Shown: positions 19,737 to 29,326, numbered from the stretch's first letter. The stretch is DNA of 64,000 nt from Bradyrhizobium sp. G127 (GCF_021502575.1 NZ_JAKFGN010000001.1:868001-932000); one strand, 5' to 3'. Numbers and translations: made by a program. The notes: generated by a model not told the origin, from the letters alone.

Positions 19737-21854
19737 ATGCCCCGCGATAACGATAAAAACAACGGCCGTCCGCCGCGCCGTGAAGGCGGAGCTGGCGCAG
19801 GTTACAAGGGCGGCGGCAAGGGCCGATCCGGAGGACCGGGCGGGCGCGGCGGTGGCGCTTCGCGGGATGAGCGGTCCGCGCGATCGAGCGGCCCGCGTGG
19901 CGACAAGAAATTCGGTGACCGGACGTTTGGCGACAAGCGACCGGCCGGCGACAAGCGCCCGTTTGCTGCTCGCGCAGGGGCGAAGCCTTACGCTGGCAAG
20001 CGCGATGATTTCCGCAAGGACGGTGATCGTCCAGCGCCGCGCAAGGACTTCGGCTCGCGGGATCGTGGGGACGCACGTCCATTCAAACCACGCGAGGATC
20101 GCGGCGAGGGCCGTTCGTTCAAACCGCGCGAGGATCGCGGCGAAGCACGTTCGTTCAAGCCGCGCGGGGATCGGAGCGAGGGGCGTCCCTTCAAGTCCCG
20201 CGAGGATCGCGGAGAAGGCCGTCCGCCATTCAAGCCCCGGGACCGTGACGACCGTGCGCCGCGTGGCGCGGGCGCCGGCCGTTTCCAGGACAGGAAATTC
20301 GGCGAGAAGCGGCCTTATACGCCACGCGGCGAGGGCGGCGATGCGCGTCCCGCCCGTTTCAACCGGGACGACCGGCCGCAGCGCGACGAACGTCCGCGCT
20401 TCAACCGCGATGACCGGCCCGCGCGCGGCGCGCCGGATCGCGGTCCGCGCAAGGATTTCAACCGCGGCGAGGATCGAGGCGGCGACAAGCCCTGGCAGAA
20501 GCGTGCTCCCGGCCGTGACGACGCCCGGCGCGACAGCCGTCCGCCACGCGACGATGCAAGTCGTTTCGACAAGCCCCGTTTCGACAAACCGCGGGAGGAT
20601 CGCGATTCAAGCCAGCGTCCGCGTTTCTCGCGTCCGCGATTCGACAAGCCACGCGAGGATCGCGTCCCGCGCGGCCGCAGCGACTGGCAGGAGCATCCGC
20701 GCAGCGAAACACGCGACCGTCCGCGCCGCGAGAATGAGGACGACAGCAAGGTCTTCGCCAAGCGTCCGGCTTTCGGCGGGCGTGGCGAATATCGCGAGCG
20801 CAAGCCTGACTTCGACAAGCGCCCGCCGCGCGCGGTGCCTGAGAAAAAGAAGAGCGGCGAGCGCATCGCCAAGATTGTCGCGCGCGCAGGACTTTGCTCG
20901 CGCCGCGACGCCGAGGAATGGATCACGCAGGGCCGGGTCGCGGTGAATGGCCGCGTCATCAACTCGCCGGCTCTGGATATCACCGCGAATGACGTCGTCA
21001 CCATCGACGGCAAGCCGTTGCCGGAGCGCGAACGCACGCGGCTGTTTCTGTATCACAAGCCGCGCGGCCTGATGACGACCCACGACGATCCCGAGGGCCG
21101 TCCCACGGTGTTCGATAATCTGCCGGAAGGTCTGCCCCGCCTTATCAGCATTGGGCGGCTGGATTTCAACACCGAAGGCCTGCTGTTGCTCACCAATGAC
21201 GGCGGTCTCGCCCGCGCGCTGGAATTGCCGGACACCGGCTGGCTGCGGCGCTATCGCGTGCGCGCCCACGGCGAAGTGACTCAGGGACAACTCGACGAGT
21301 TGAAGAAGGGTGTCGAGGTCGACGGCGTCAAGTACGGCTCGATCGACGCAACGCTGGAGCGCGACAAGGCGGCGAACGTCTGGATCGTGTTCGCGATCCG
21401 CGAAGGCAAGAACCGCGAGGTCCGCAACGTCATGGCGCATCTCGGCCTCGAGGTGAATCGCCTGATCCGCATTTCCTACGGTCCGTTCCAGCTGGGCGAA
21501 ATCGAGGAAGGCCAGGTTGAGGAGATCAAGTCACGGGTGTTGCGCGAACAGCTCGGCGACAAGATCGTCGCGATGTCCGGTGCGCAGTTCGACAAGCCGG
21601 TGAAGGACGCGGTTGAAGGCGATGACGCGCCGCGCGCCAAGGAAGGAACGAAGGAACGCATCAAGGGCCGCATCAAGCCTGCCGGTTCGAAAAGCGGGCT
21701 GATCGCCGACCGCAAAGGCCGCCGCATCCTGGTGACGCGCGCGGGCAGCGACGAAGCGCGGGCGCGCAACGAGGAGGAAGCGGGCGGCTACGGTCCGCCC
21801 CGTCGTCCGACGCGGGGCTATAAAGGCAAGCGCGACCTGAAGCCGCGGGATTGA
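19737..21854 (+). CDS. rluB: RluB/RsuA-type pseudouridine synthase with long disordered N-terminus
   Basis: ATG 19737 gives 705 residues. The first ~370 are low complexity, dominated by Arg, Asp, Gly, Lys and Pro with repeated REDRGE / FKPRED / RPRFNRDDRP-type units. An S4 RNA-binding domain (about 373-420, RAGLCSRRDAEEWI) follows, then the RsuA/RluB catalytic domain with GRLDFNTEG, whose Asp is near residue 476. A basic tail ends the protein. The enzymes modify large- or small-subunit rRNA. Ordinary family members are about 240-300 residues. Confidence 0.9.
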   Translation: MPRDNDKNNGRPPRREGGAGAGYKGGGKGRSGGPGGRGGGASRDERSARSSGPRGDKKFGDRTFGDKRPAGDKRPFAARAGAKPYAGKRDDFRKDGDRPAPRKDFGSRDRGDARPFKPREDRGEGRSFKPREDRGEARSFKPRGDRSEGRPFKSREDRGEGRPPFKPRDRDDRAPRGAGAGRFQDRKFGEKRPYTPRGEGGDARPARFNRDDRPQRDERPRFNRDDRPARGAPDRGPRKDFNRGEDRGGDKPWQKRAPGRDDARRDSRPPRDDASRFDKPRFDKPREDRDSSQRPRFSRPRFDKPREDRVPRGRSDWQEHPRSETRDRPRRENEDDSKVFAKRPAFGGRGEYRERKPDFDKRPPRAVPEKKKSGERIAKIVARAGLCSRRDAEEWITQGRVAVNGRVINSPALDITANDVVTIDGKPLPERERTRLFLYHKPRGLMTTHDDPEGRPTVFDNLPEGLPRLISIGRLDFNTEGLLLLTNDGGLARALELPDTGWLRRYRVRAHGEVTQGQLDELKKGVEVDGVKYGSIDATLERDKAANVWIVFAIREGKNREVRNVMAHLGLEVNRLIRISYGPFQLGEIEEGQVEEIKSRVLREQLGDKIVAMSGAQFDKPVKDAVEGDDAPRAKEGTKERIKGRIKPAGSKSGLIADRKGRRILVTRAGSDEARARNEEEAGGYGPPRRPTRGYKGKRDLKPRD

Positions 21855-21887
21855 ATATCGGATGACGGAGGAGGCTGAGCAGGCGAT

Positions 21888-21936
21888 CTGTTCTCCCTCT
21901 GCCCGCTTGCGGGGAGAGGATTGGGGTGAGGGGCGT
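21888..21936. repeat. Palindromic intergenic repeat (CTCCCTC-GGGGAGAG type)
   Basis: The stretch CTCCCTCTGCCCGCTTGCGG, then GGAGAGG and TTGGGGTGAGGGG, matches the common rhizobial/alphaproteobacterial palindrome. It lies six bases before the rsmD start, so it forms part of the rsmD leader. Confidence 0.7.
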
Positions 21937-21941
21937 TTCGG

Positions 21942-22502
21942 ATGCGCGTGATCGGTGGACGTCTGAGAGGCCGCAACATTGCCTCGCCCGCATCGAACGA
22001 CATTCGACCGACGCAGGATCGCCTGCGCGAAGCGCTGTTCAACATCCTGATGCACGGATACGACAACCCGATCGACGGCGCGCGCGTGCTCGACCTTTTT
22101 GCTGGGACCGGAGCGCTCGGTATCGAAGCCGTGTCGCGCGGAGCCGCCTTTACGCTATTCGTGGACAACGGCGCGGAGGCGCGGGCGCTGTTGCGCAACA
22201 ATGTCGAGGCGCTGGGTCTCGGCGGCGTGACCAAGATCTATCGCCGCGACGCGACCAGTCTCGGTCCAGCCTATCCTGTCGAACCATTCTCGCTGGCGTT
22301 TCTCGATCCACCCTACAAACGCGTTCTTGCCGACAAGGCACTCGCTTCGCTGCGCGATGGCAAGTGGTTGACGCCGGGTGCGCTGGTCGTGGTCGAAGAA
22401 TCGAAGGGAGCGTTCGTTGCAGCCGAAGGCTTCGAGGAGCTTGAACGTCGATCGTATGACGAGACAGAATTTGTGTTTTTGAAGGCGAGCGCTCCGGCAT
22501 AG
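21942..22502 (+). CDS. rsmD: 16S rRNA (guanine966-N2)-methyltransferase
   Basis: A 186-residue Rossmann methyltransferase: MRVIGGRLRGR at the start, SAM-binding VLDLFAGTGALGIEAVSRGA (motif I, ends described) and catalytic FLDPPYKR. Length and motifs are standard for RsmD. No ribosome site is evident because the start abuts the repeat. Confidence 0.92.
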   Translation: MRVIGGRLRGRNIASPASNDIRPTQDRLREALFNILMHGYDNPIDGARVLDLFAGTGALGIEAVSRGAAFTLFVDNGAEARALLRNNVEALGLGGVTKIYRRDATSLGPAYPVEPFSLAFLDPPYKRVLADKALASLRDGKWLTPGALVVVEESKGAFVAAEGFEELERRSYDETEFVFLKASAPA

Positions 22503-22673
22503 GGGATGCGTATCCCCGCTGTATGAACCTTCATTCAGACGTAACGAGTCCAGTGAATTCGGCCGCAAAGCGCGCGATGAATCTTAATTCGGCCGGATGC
22601 CACTTTTGCTTCGCCTTTTCGCCTTTTGCAGCGAAGTCCGTCACCATTTCGCCGTGGTGATTTTGCGCGGCAA

Positions 22674-24518
22674 TTATCGCCGCCCGAACAGCTTTTCGAT
22701 GTCCGCGAGTTTCAGCTCAACATAGGTCGGTCGGCCGTGGTTGCACTGGCCGGAGTTTGGCGTCACTTCCATTTCGCGCAAGAGTGCGTTCATTTCCTCA
22801 GGTTTAAGAATGCGGCCTGCGCGCACCGAACCGTGACACGCCATTGTTGCCGCGACATGCATCAGCCGCCGTTCCAGCGGCAGCGCCTCATCCCATTCGG
22901 CCATGTGCTCGGCGAGGTCGCGCAGCAATGACGCTGCATCGGTTTTGCCGAGCAGCGATGGCGTTTCGCGCACCGCGACCGCGCCGGGGCCGAAAGACTC
23001 GATGCTGAGTCCGAATTTCTCCAGCTCGCTCGCGCGTGCCACAAGTTTCTCGACGATGGATTCGTCCATCTCGACTATTTCGGGGATCAGCAAAATCTGC
23101 CGCTGCACGCCGTTGCGTTCGAGCGATGCTTTCAGGCGTTCGTAGACGATGCGCTCGTGGGCGGCGTGCTGATCCACCACCACCAGACCGTCGCGGGTCT
23201 GCGATACGATATAGGTCTCGTGGATCTGTGTGCGCGCAGCGCCAAGTGGCATGTCCAGCAGATCGCCGGCCGGCATGGTGTTGGCGCGTAGATCGGCCGT
23301 CGGGGCGCCGGTGTCGAAAGCTGCCTGCGCCGCTTCGGCAAATACATTCGCCTCGTAAGGTTGTGCGTAGGACGGCACCGTGGCGCCTTCGAAGGCGGTG
23401 GGCGACGCCGGATAATTCGGGGAATGCCGCCAGTCCCAGCCGCCGCGTGGAATGCTGCTTGGAATGTTTCCTGGCCGGAACGCCATGATCGCCGCGCCGT
23501 CGGAGTTCGCCGCCGTGCGCCTGCCTTCGCGGGCGAGCCCTTCTTTCAGTGCATGCACGATCAGCGCGCGCACCAGACCCGCATTGCGGAAGCGCACCTC
23601 GGTTTTGGCGGGATGCACATTGGCGTCCACTTCCTGCGTGTCCAGTGTCACGAACAGCGCCACCACCGGATGCCGGTCGCGCGGCAGGTAGTCGGCATAG
23701 GCCGCACGCACCGCGCCAAGAATCAGTTTGTCGCGCACGGGGCGACCATTGACGAACAGATATTGCCCCAGCGCGTTCGCCCTTGTGAGCGACGGTGCAG
23801 CGGCAAAACCTTCGACGATAACGCCATCGCGCTCGGATCGCACTTCAATGGCGCTGGCACGGAAGTCGGATCCCAGAATATCGCCGAGCCGCGTGAGGCG
23901 TCCCGCCGCGCTGGGCAAGGCCGCAGCCCACGTCACTGGCGCACGTTCTTCGCCGGACAGCGAGAACGCGATGTCGGGCCGCGCCATCGCCAGACGGCGA
24001 ACGACTTCGCGGACCGCTTCGGCCTCGGTGCGGTCGGTCTTGAGGAATTTCAAGCGCGCCGGTGTCGCGTAGAACAGGTCGCTGACCTCCACACGCGTGC
24101 CGCCCGTCAGTGCGGCAGGCACCACATCGGATTTTGCGCCGGCATCGACATTCAGCGTCCACGCGTGAGGCTCGCTGGCGTGGCGCGTGGTGATGTCGAG
24201 TTTCGATACCGCGCCGATGGAAGGCAGCGCCTCGCCGCGAAAGCCAAGCGTGCGGATGCGCAGCAGGTCTTCGTCGTCGAGTTTCGACGTGGCGTGGCGG
24301 TCCACCGACAGCGCGAGATCGTCGCGCGTCATGCCCGCGCCGTCGTCGGTGATGGCGATGCGCCTGCGCCCGCCGCCCTCAGTCAAGATGTCGATGCGGG
24401 ACGCGCCGGCGTCGATGGCGTTCTCCACCAGTTCCTTCACCGCGCTCGCGGGCCGCTCCACCACTTCGCCGGCGGCGATGCGGTTGACGATCTGAATGGG
24501 TAACTGGCGGACGGGCAT
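22674..24518 (-). CDS. mutL: DNA mismatch repair protein MutL
   Basis: A 614-residue GHKL ATPase. The N-domain shows NRIAAGEVVERPASAVKEL (start), DDGAGM and FRGEALPSIG. The C-terminal dimerisation region carries DQHAAHER, the metal-binding endonuclease signature. It couples MutS mismatch recognition to strand cutting. No fused partner is visible. Confidence 0.95.
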   Translation of the reverse strand: MPVRQLPIQIVNRIAAGEVVERPASAVKELVENAIDAGASRIDILTEGGGRRRIAITDDGAGMTRDDLALSVDRHATSKLDDEDLLRIRTLGFRGEALPSIGAVSKLDITTRHASEPHAWTLNVDAGAKSDVVPAALTGGTRVEVSDLFYATPARLKFLKTDRTEAEAVREVVRRLAMARPDIAFSLSGEERAPVTWAAALPSAAGRLTRLGDILGSDFRASAIEVRSERDGVIVEGFAAAPSLTRANALGQYLFVNGRPVRDKLILGAVRAAYADYLPRDRHPVVALFVTLDTQEVDANVHPAKTEVRFRNAGLVRALIVHALKEGLAREGRRTAANSDGAAIMAFRPGNIPSSIPRGGWDWRHSPNYPASPTAFEGATVPSYAQPYEANVFAEAAQAAFDTGAPTADLRANTMPAGDLLDMPLGAARTQIHETYIVSQTRDGLVVVDQHAAHERIVYERLKASLERNGVQRQILLIPEIVEMDESIVEKLVARASELEKFGLSIESFGPGAVAVRETPSLLGKTDAASLLRDLAEHMAEWDEALPLERRLMHVAATMACHGSVRAGRILKPEEMNALLREMEVTPNSGQCNHGRPTYVELKLADIEKLFGRR

Positions 24519-24606
24519 GGCTTTCCGAGGCGATTCGCTTGCGGGTGCATTCTAGCTGCGGATCGAGCCAGGGTGATGAGCAAAGAGGGGTGTTTTACCC
24601 GCTATT

Positions 24607-25026
24607 TCAGTCATCATAGCGGGTTGCGCCGCGCTTTGCCTTGACATCGCTGCGGCGCTTTTTGCCTTCCAGGCGGCGCACTTTCGAGCCCAGGGTGGGT
24701 TTTGTGGCGCGGCGCGGCTTCGGGCGAACGGCGGCTTCCCGCAGCAACTCCAACAGCCGGTCGATGGCGTCGGCGCGGTTGCGCTCCTGGGTGCGGAAGC
24801 GCTGCGCATGAATGACGATGACGCCATCTTTCGTCATGCGCTGGCCAGCCAGCGTATTCAATCGTATCAGCACATCCGGCGCGAGTGCAGCGCCGCTGAC
24901 GTCGAAGCGCAGTTGTGCGGCGGTCGAGAGCTTGTTGACATTCTGTCCGCCCGGCCCGGAGGCGCGGACGAAAGCGATGTCGAGGTCCTTCTCGTCGATT
25001 GTGATGTCGCGCGTCACCCGGATCAT
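24607..25026 (-). CDS. arfB: ArfB/YaeJ-type peptidyl-tRNA hydrolase
   Basis: A 139-residue protein with the release-factor GGQ motif at about 26-28 (ASGPGGQNVNK) and a long basic C-terminal tail that enters the mRNA channel of stalled ribosomes. Such proteins free nascent peptide from non-stop complexes. ATG 25026 (MIRVTRD) is preferred over the in-frame TTG two codons earlier. Confidence 0.9.
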   Translation of the reverse strand: MIRVTRDITIDEKDLDIAFVRASGPGGQNVNKLSTAAQLRFDVSGAALAPDVLIRLNTLAGQRMTKDGVIVIHAQRFRTQERNRADAIDRLLELLREAAVRPKPRRATKPTLGSKVRRLEGKKRRSDVKAKRGATRYDD

Positions 25027-25082
25027 GTGCAACGCCTAGCACGATCCGCGCAGTCCGGCACCGCTTTTCGCACGACGCGGGG

Positions 25083-25853
25083 TCAGTGCGTTCCCGGGAT
25101 CTCGCTGCTGATCTTCATCAACATCTCGCCCGCGAGGTAGAAGCCGAGTAGCAGCATCGCGATCAGAAACCAGCGCCGGAATGTGTCGGCGTCCATGCGC
25201 GAGCGCAGCAGCTGGCCGAGATACATGCCGGCGAAGGCCGCGACCATGGCGACGGCGCCGGGAATGGCAACCGTTGCATTCAGCAGTCCCGCGCCGGTCA
25301 GATTGAACGCCAGCGCCACTGTTGCCGTGGTGAAGAACACCCCGAGCGCCTGAACAAGTTCGTCCTTCTCCATGCCGATGGCTTGCATGAAGGGCATCGA
25401 GGGAATCACCTGCACGCCGGTTGCGGCGGAGATCACGCCCGTGATCACGCCGACGATGCCGCCGATCCACTTCTCGTTTTTGCGGGGCACGCTGAAGCGC
25501 GCTTTGGAGAGGCCGACGATCGCATAGATTACCAGCAGCACGCCCAGCACGATGGTGCCGTAGCGCGCGTAGGGACCGGTCATCAGCCCGGCGCCCGCCC
25601 AGATGCCGAGCGCCGTGCCGACCATCAACGGCCACAGCCTGCGTACAATGTCGCGCAGATAGGGGCCGACAAAAGTCTGCCAGATGTTGGTAACGATGGC
25701 GGGCACGATCACGATGGCGAGCGCATGCGCCGGGGGCATCCGCGTTGCGAGCAGGCCGATCGCCACGGTTGGCAGGCCCATGCCGATGGTGCCTTTGACG
25801 AATCCGGCGAGCAGGAAGACCGCGGCGATGATGAGGAGAATCGGATCTGACAT
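25083..25853 (-). CDS. TauE/SafE (TSUP) family membrane exporter
   Basis: A 256-residue polytopic membrane protein with about seven to eight hydrophobic segments and the internal TSUP duplication. Each half contains a GxGxG/P-type loop (FVKGTIGMGLPTV; ITGVISAATGV). Members move sulphite, sulphoacetate or similar organosulphur anions. I chose ATG 25853 (MSDPILL); the longer frame runs into the divergent regulator. The neighbouring LysR gene probably controls it. Confidence 0.82.
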   Translation of the reverse strand: MSDPILLIIAAVFLLAGFVKGTIGMGLPTVAIGLLATRMPPAHALAIVIVPAIVTNIWQTFVGPYLRDIVRRLWPLMVGTALGIWAGAGLMTGPYARYGTIVLGVLLVIYAIVGLSKARFSVPRKNEKWIGGIVGVITGVISAATGVQVIPSMPFMQAIGMEKDELVQALGVFFTTATVALAFNLTGAGLLNATVAIPGAVAMVAAFAGMYLGQLLRSRMDADTFRRWFLIAMLLLGFYLAGEMLMKISSEIPGTH

Positions 25854-25949
25854 GATGGCGCGCACATTGACCGAGAGCGGCAAACGACACAATCTGCAGG
25901 TTACGGATACAGCCTTCGGATAAGACGAAGTCATGACGGGAGATCGGGC

Positions 25950-26843
25950 ATGCATGTCGATTTGGTGGATCTGCGGCTGTTCGTAGCGATCGCCGAGGCG
26001 CGGAGCATTACCCATGGCGCCGAGCGTTCGGCGCTGGCGCTGGCCTCGGCCAGCGCGCGCATCAAGGGCATGGAGGCAGCGCTAGGCGTGGCGCTGCTGG
26101 AGCGGCAGCGGCGCGGCGTCCGGCTGACGGCCGCGGGCGAAAGCCTGCTCGATCACGCCCGCATCGTGTTGCATCAGGTGGCGACGATGCAGGGCGAACT
26201 TACGGCCTTTGCGCGCGGCCTGAAGGCGCGCATCCACATGCTTGCGAACACATCGGGCGCTACCGAGCATCTTCCGAAAGCGCTGTCGTCGTTTCTTGCG
26301 AAATATCCCGCCATCAGTGTGGATGTCGAGGAACGCGAAAGCGTGGAGATCGCCACCGCGCTGGCTTCCGGCGCGGCCGATATCGGTATCGCCGTCGATG
26401 CGGTGTTGCCGGACAGTCTCGATCGTTTTCCGTTCTGTGAGGATCGCCTGGTGCTGATCGTCCCGCCGCATGATGACATCGGGCACCGCCGTCAGGCCGC
26501 ATTCCGCGATATTGCAGAGCGCGACTTTGTCGGACTGACAGAGGACAGTGCGCTACAGCGACACATCGCTACCCACGCGGCAAAATTGGGCAGGCGTCTG
26601 CGAATGCGGGCGCGGTTGAAGAGTTTCGATGCCATCTGCCAGATGGTTGAGGCCGGGGTGGGTGTTGCTGTGATTCCGGAAGTGGCTGCACGGCGCTACA
26701 GCCGCTCCAGCCGGATCAGGGCCCTCCGGATGACCGATCCATGGAGCAGCCGCAAGCTGTCGATCTGCATGCGAGGCCCATTGTCATTGCCCCGTCCCGT
26801 GCAGCAACTGGCAGATCATCTAAAGACGTTTGCGAAGGTGTAG
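25950..26843 (+). CDS. LysR-family transcriptional regulator
   Basis: A 297-residue LTTR. The N-terminal winged HTH (about 5-65) includes LRLFVAIAEARSITHGAE and LLERQRRGVRLTAAGE; the C-terminal effector domain resembles a periplasmic-binding fold. It diverges from the TSUP gene with about 96 bases between starts. Control of that exporter is inferred from position only. Confidence 0.88.
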   Translation: MHVDLVDLRLFVAIAEARSITHGAERSALALASASARIKGMEAALGVALLERQRRGVRLTAAGESLLDHARIVLHQVATMQGELTAFARGLKARIHMLANTSGATEHLPKALSSFLAKYPAISVDVEERESVEIATALASGAADIGIAVDAVLPDSLDRFPFCEDRLVLIVPPHDDIGHRRQAAFRDIAERDFVGLTEDSALQRHIATHAAKLGRRLRMRARLKSFDAICQMVEAGVGVAVIPEVAARRYSRSSRIRALRMTDPWSSRKLSICMRGPLSLPRPVQQLADHLKTFAKV

Positions 26844-26851
26844 GGCCTCAG

Positions 26852-27634
26852 TTACGGATTGAGCAGCTTCAGCGCGGCGTCGTGAACGCGTTTGTCGCCT
26901 GCTGCGACAATGCGGCCGCCGGATTGCGCAGGCCCGCCTTCCCAGGTGGTCATGATGCCGCCCGCGCCGTTGACGATGGGGATCAGGGCCGCGACGTCGT
27001 AAGGCTTCAACTCGGTTTCGATGACGAGATCGAGGTGGCCCGAGGCCAGCATGCAATAGGCGTAGCAATCACCGCCATAACGCGACAGCTTCACGTCCTG
27101 CTCAACGCGTCTGAACATTGCGCGATCCGGCTCTTTCATCAGCAGAGGACTCGTGGTGAACAGCGTCGCGTCAGCCAGCGACGCGCAGCGCCGCACCGAC
27201 AGCTTTCGTTTTCCGGACTGGCCTTCGTAGCGCGCAGAGCCGCCATCGCCGCTGAAGCGTTCGCCGATATAAGGCTGATGCATCATGCCGAATACGGGGG
27301 TGCCGTTGTGCATGAGGGCGATCAGCGTGCCCCAAATCGGCATTCCCGAGATGAAGGATTTTGTGCCGTCGATCGGATCGAGCACCCAGACATATTCGGC
27401 GTCGGCTCGTTCGGATCCGAACTCCTCGCCGACGATGCCGTGCAGGGGAAAGCTGTCCTTGATCATCCGGCGCATCACGGCTTCGGCCGCGCGATCGGCT
27501 TCGGTCACCGGGTCGAGATCGTGGCCCTTGTTCTTGTTTTCGACGCTGAGCGAGGTGCGGAAAAAGGGAAGGATGGTTTCGCCCGAGGCGGTCGCCAGTC
27601 GTCCGATGAAAGCGGTGAAGTCGATAACCGTCAC
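26852..27634 (-). CDS. hisN: Histidinol-phosphatase, inositol-monophosphatase type (HisN)
   Basis: A 260-residue phosphatase with metal motifs GEEFG, LDPIDGTKSFI and, near the end, ETELKPYDVAALIPIVNGAGG (in part). The SFISGMPIWGTLIAL region and length fit HisN, which carries out the penultimate step of histidine synthesis in many actinobacteria and alphaproteobacteria. Inositol monophosphatase activity cannot be excluded. Confidence 0.85.
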   Translation of the reverse strand: MTVIDFTAFIGRLATASGETILPFFRTSLSVENKNKGHDLDPVTEADRAAEAVMRRMIKDSFPLHGIVGEEFGSERADAEYVWVLDPIDGTKSFISGMPIWGTLIALMHNGTPVFGMMHQPYIGERFSGDGGSARYEGQSGKRKLSVRRCASLADATLFTTSPLLMKEPDRAMFRRVEQDVKLSRYGGDCYAYCMLASGHLDLVIETELKPYDVAALIPIVNGAGGIMTTWEGGPAQSGGRIVAAGDKRVHDAALKLLNP

Positions 27635-28040
27635 GAGGATTCCTTTGAAGCGAGCACGATGCCGGTGGAGCGAAGGTGTAAGGGATATAAATGTGAATCG
27701 ATCACGGCCTTATAAAAGTCCCCGGCCACCGAGCAATCACCCGAAATTTTATGCTCATTACCGGACCGGTTGGGATGTTCATTCCTTCCTCTCTGATTCC
27801 AACGGAGGGCCAAACCGGCAGTATGTTTCTTTAAAAACTGTATCTCGGATTCATTATATGGGCGCGGTTTTATGCTTTTTTGCCACTCTAAAAAATGTTA
27901 ATCACATCTCAAGTGGCTGTAATTAAATGGATTTCCTTGATGGCCGCGCTTGTGGGGCCGCAAGTCTGTTATGCGGTAGAAGCATGACAAATTCTTTAAA
28001 AATACTTGCCTTGGGTGCGCTGCGATTGCATATTGTTGCG
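27635..28040. other. Intergenic, no gene recognised
   Basis: About 400 bases, with an AT-rich part near 27.81-27.92 kb. I see no convincing coding frame or family signature; the short frames here have no ribosome site. The right end carries the likely promoter of the candidate sRNA: CTTGCC at 28005 and CATATT at 28029. Confidence 0.5.
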
Positions 28041-28128
28041 GTGCGATAACGCCTCGCGTTATTGCTGCCCTCCTTGGGCGTTTCCTCCCTAGACTTGGGC
28101 CACTTGCTTTCGCGAGTGGCCCTTTTTT
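28041..28128 (+). ncRNA. Candidate small RNA with CCUCC motifs (alpha-r14-like architecture)
   Basis: Three successive hairpins are visible. The first is GCGATAACGC / GCGTTATTGC (28043-28065). The second is GCCC / GGGC with loop TCCTT (28067-28079). The third is a strong terminator, GGGCCACTTGC / GCGAGTGGCCC then TTTTTT (28097-28128). Between the last two, TTTCCTCCC is single-stranded and complementary to a Shine-Dalgarno sequence; loops 1 and 2 also carry CCTC/CTCC. Small alphaproteobacterial sRNAs with anti-SD loops (alpha-r14 and the cuckoo class) have this plan. The exact family is inference. Confidence 0.58.
28097..28128 (+). terminator. Rho-independent terminator of the candidate sRNA
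   Basis: An 11-bp stem GGGCCACTTGC / GCGAGTGGCCC with a TTTC-type loop is followed by six T. There is no upstream plus-strand protein gene for it to serve, which supports a short independent transcript. Confidence 0.75.
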
Positions 28129-28133
28129 CTTGC

Positions 28134-28200
28134 GCAGATGGTTCCGAAAAAGTGGCACCAGCTTTTCCATTGATCCTGCGCAAAAAAGAGTCGCGATCGG
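28134..28200. repeat. Probable degenerate extragenic repeat
   Basis: GGTTCCGAAAAAGTGG ... CTTTTCC ... TGATCCTGCGCAAAAAA resembles the Bradyrhizobiaceae repeat normally read as CCGAAAAACCGG then GATCATGCGCA. It lies between the sRNA terminator and the amidohydrolase stop. Confidence 0.45.
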
Positions 28201-28207
28201 AAGATGC

Positions 28208-29095
28208 CTATTCCGCGGCCGCCTGAAACGGACCGAGACTATCGAGCGGGATCGCAGCCAGCGTTTCGGCGAGCGCCATGAAATCATCCGCCACCTTGCG
28301 AAATTGCGGGCTGCGTTCGCGCCTCCGCTCATCCATGTAGATCGCGCGGTTGAGCTCGAGTTGGATCGTATGCAGTCCGCTTGCGGGATTGCCGTAGTGT
28401 TCGGTGATGAAGCCGCCTGCATAGGGCTTGTTGCGGCCGACCGAATATCCCAGCGACGAAAGAGTTTCCTCAACGGCATCGGGCAACAGCCCGGAGCAGC
28501 TCGTACCATAGCGGTCACCGATCACGATATCGGGACGCGCGGGCTCGTCGCGCGTGACACCCACCGATGGCATTGAATGACAATCCACCAGAATCACCGT
28601 GCCGAACGCCTGATGCGCCTTGTTGATGAGGCGGCGCAGGGCGCGATGATACGGTTTATAAAGCGCCTCGATTCGGCTGAGCGCATCCTCGACATCGAGC
28701 CGTTCAAAATAAATTTCCTGGCCGTCGCCGACCACGCGGGGGATTGTGCCGAGACCGCCAGCGACCCGCATCGAGCGGGTATTGGCAAAGCTCGGCAGCC
28801 GGCCCGCGAACATGCGCGGATCGAGTTCGTAGGGTTCGCGATTGACGTCGACATAGGAGCGCGGGAAATGCACGCGGACGATGGGAAATCCGCGGCCGGT
28901 GAGGTCCGCGATGATCTCGTCCATGAACGAGTCTTCCGAACGCCGCAGCGTCGTCTCGTCGATGCGGGATGCCGCGAGGAATTCACGCGGATAGACCGAT
29001 CCGGAGTGGGGGGAATTGAAGATGATCGGCGCGCGCCAGATGGCCGGCTCGATAATCTCGAACGGAGGCGACAACTCGTCCTCGAACCGCGTCAT
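28208..29095 (-). CDS. N-formylglutamate amidohydrolase family protein
   Basis: A 295-residue zinc hydrolase of the FGase family. The N-terminal FNSPHSG and the central VDCHSMPS provide predicted metal and active-site residues. In histidine degradation HutG-type members cleave N-formylglutamate; no other hut gene is present here, so the physiological substrate is uncertain. Confidence 0.85.
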   Translation of the reverse strand: MTRFEDELSPPFEIIEPAIWRAPIIFNSPHSGSVYPREFLAASRIDETTLRRSEDSFMDEIIADLTGRGFPIVRVHFPRSYVDVNREPYELDPRMFAGRLPSFANTRSMRVAGGLGTIPRVVGDGQEIYFERLDVEDALSRIEALYKPYHRALRRLINKAHQAFGTVILVDCHSMPSVGVTRDEPARPDIVIGDRYGTSCSGLLPDAVEETLSSLGYSVGRNKPYAGGFITEHYGNPASGLHTIQLELNRAIYMDERRRERSPQFRKVADDFMALAETLAAIPLDSLGPFQAAAE

Positions 29096-29326
29096 TGCCG
29101 CCTCTTTTCCTCGCCATTCTCGCCTGCGGCGTTATGCTCGCCGCTGCCGATATAAATGTCCGGGCAACATCTTTTTGCCGGAAAAACAGGTGCTTTCTTT
29201 AACGTCATTGTCCGCAAACCTAATCGATCTGCCAAGAGGAAGTTCGCCTTCACCCGAAATTTACTACCCTTCTGGCAAATAGAAGGCAGGGGACTTCTCC
29301 ATTCACGGGATTTGACGACCAGCGCC

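Noticed and set aside
26741-27715. Long plus-strand open frame opposite hisN
   Set aside because: It is the complement of the hisN coding frame in high-GC DNA. It has no ribosome site or family features.
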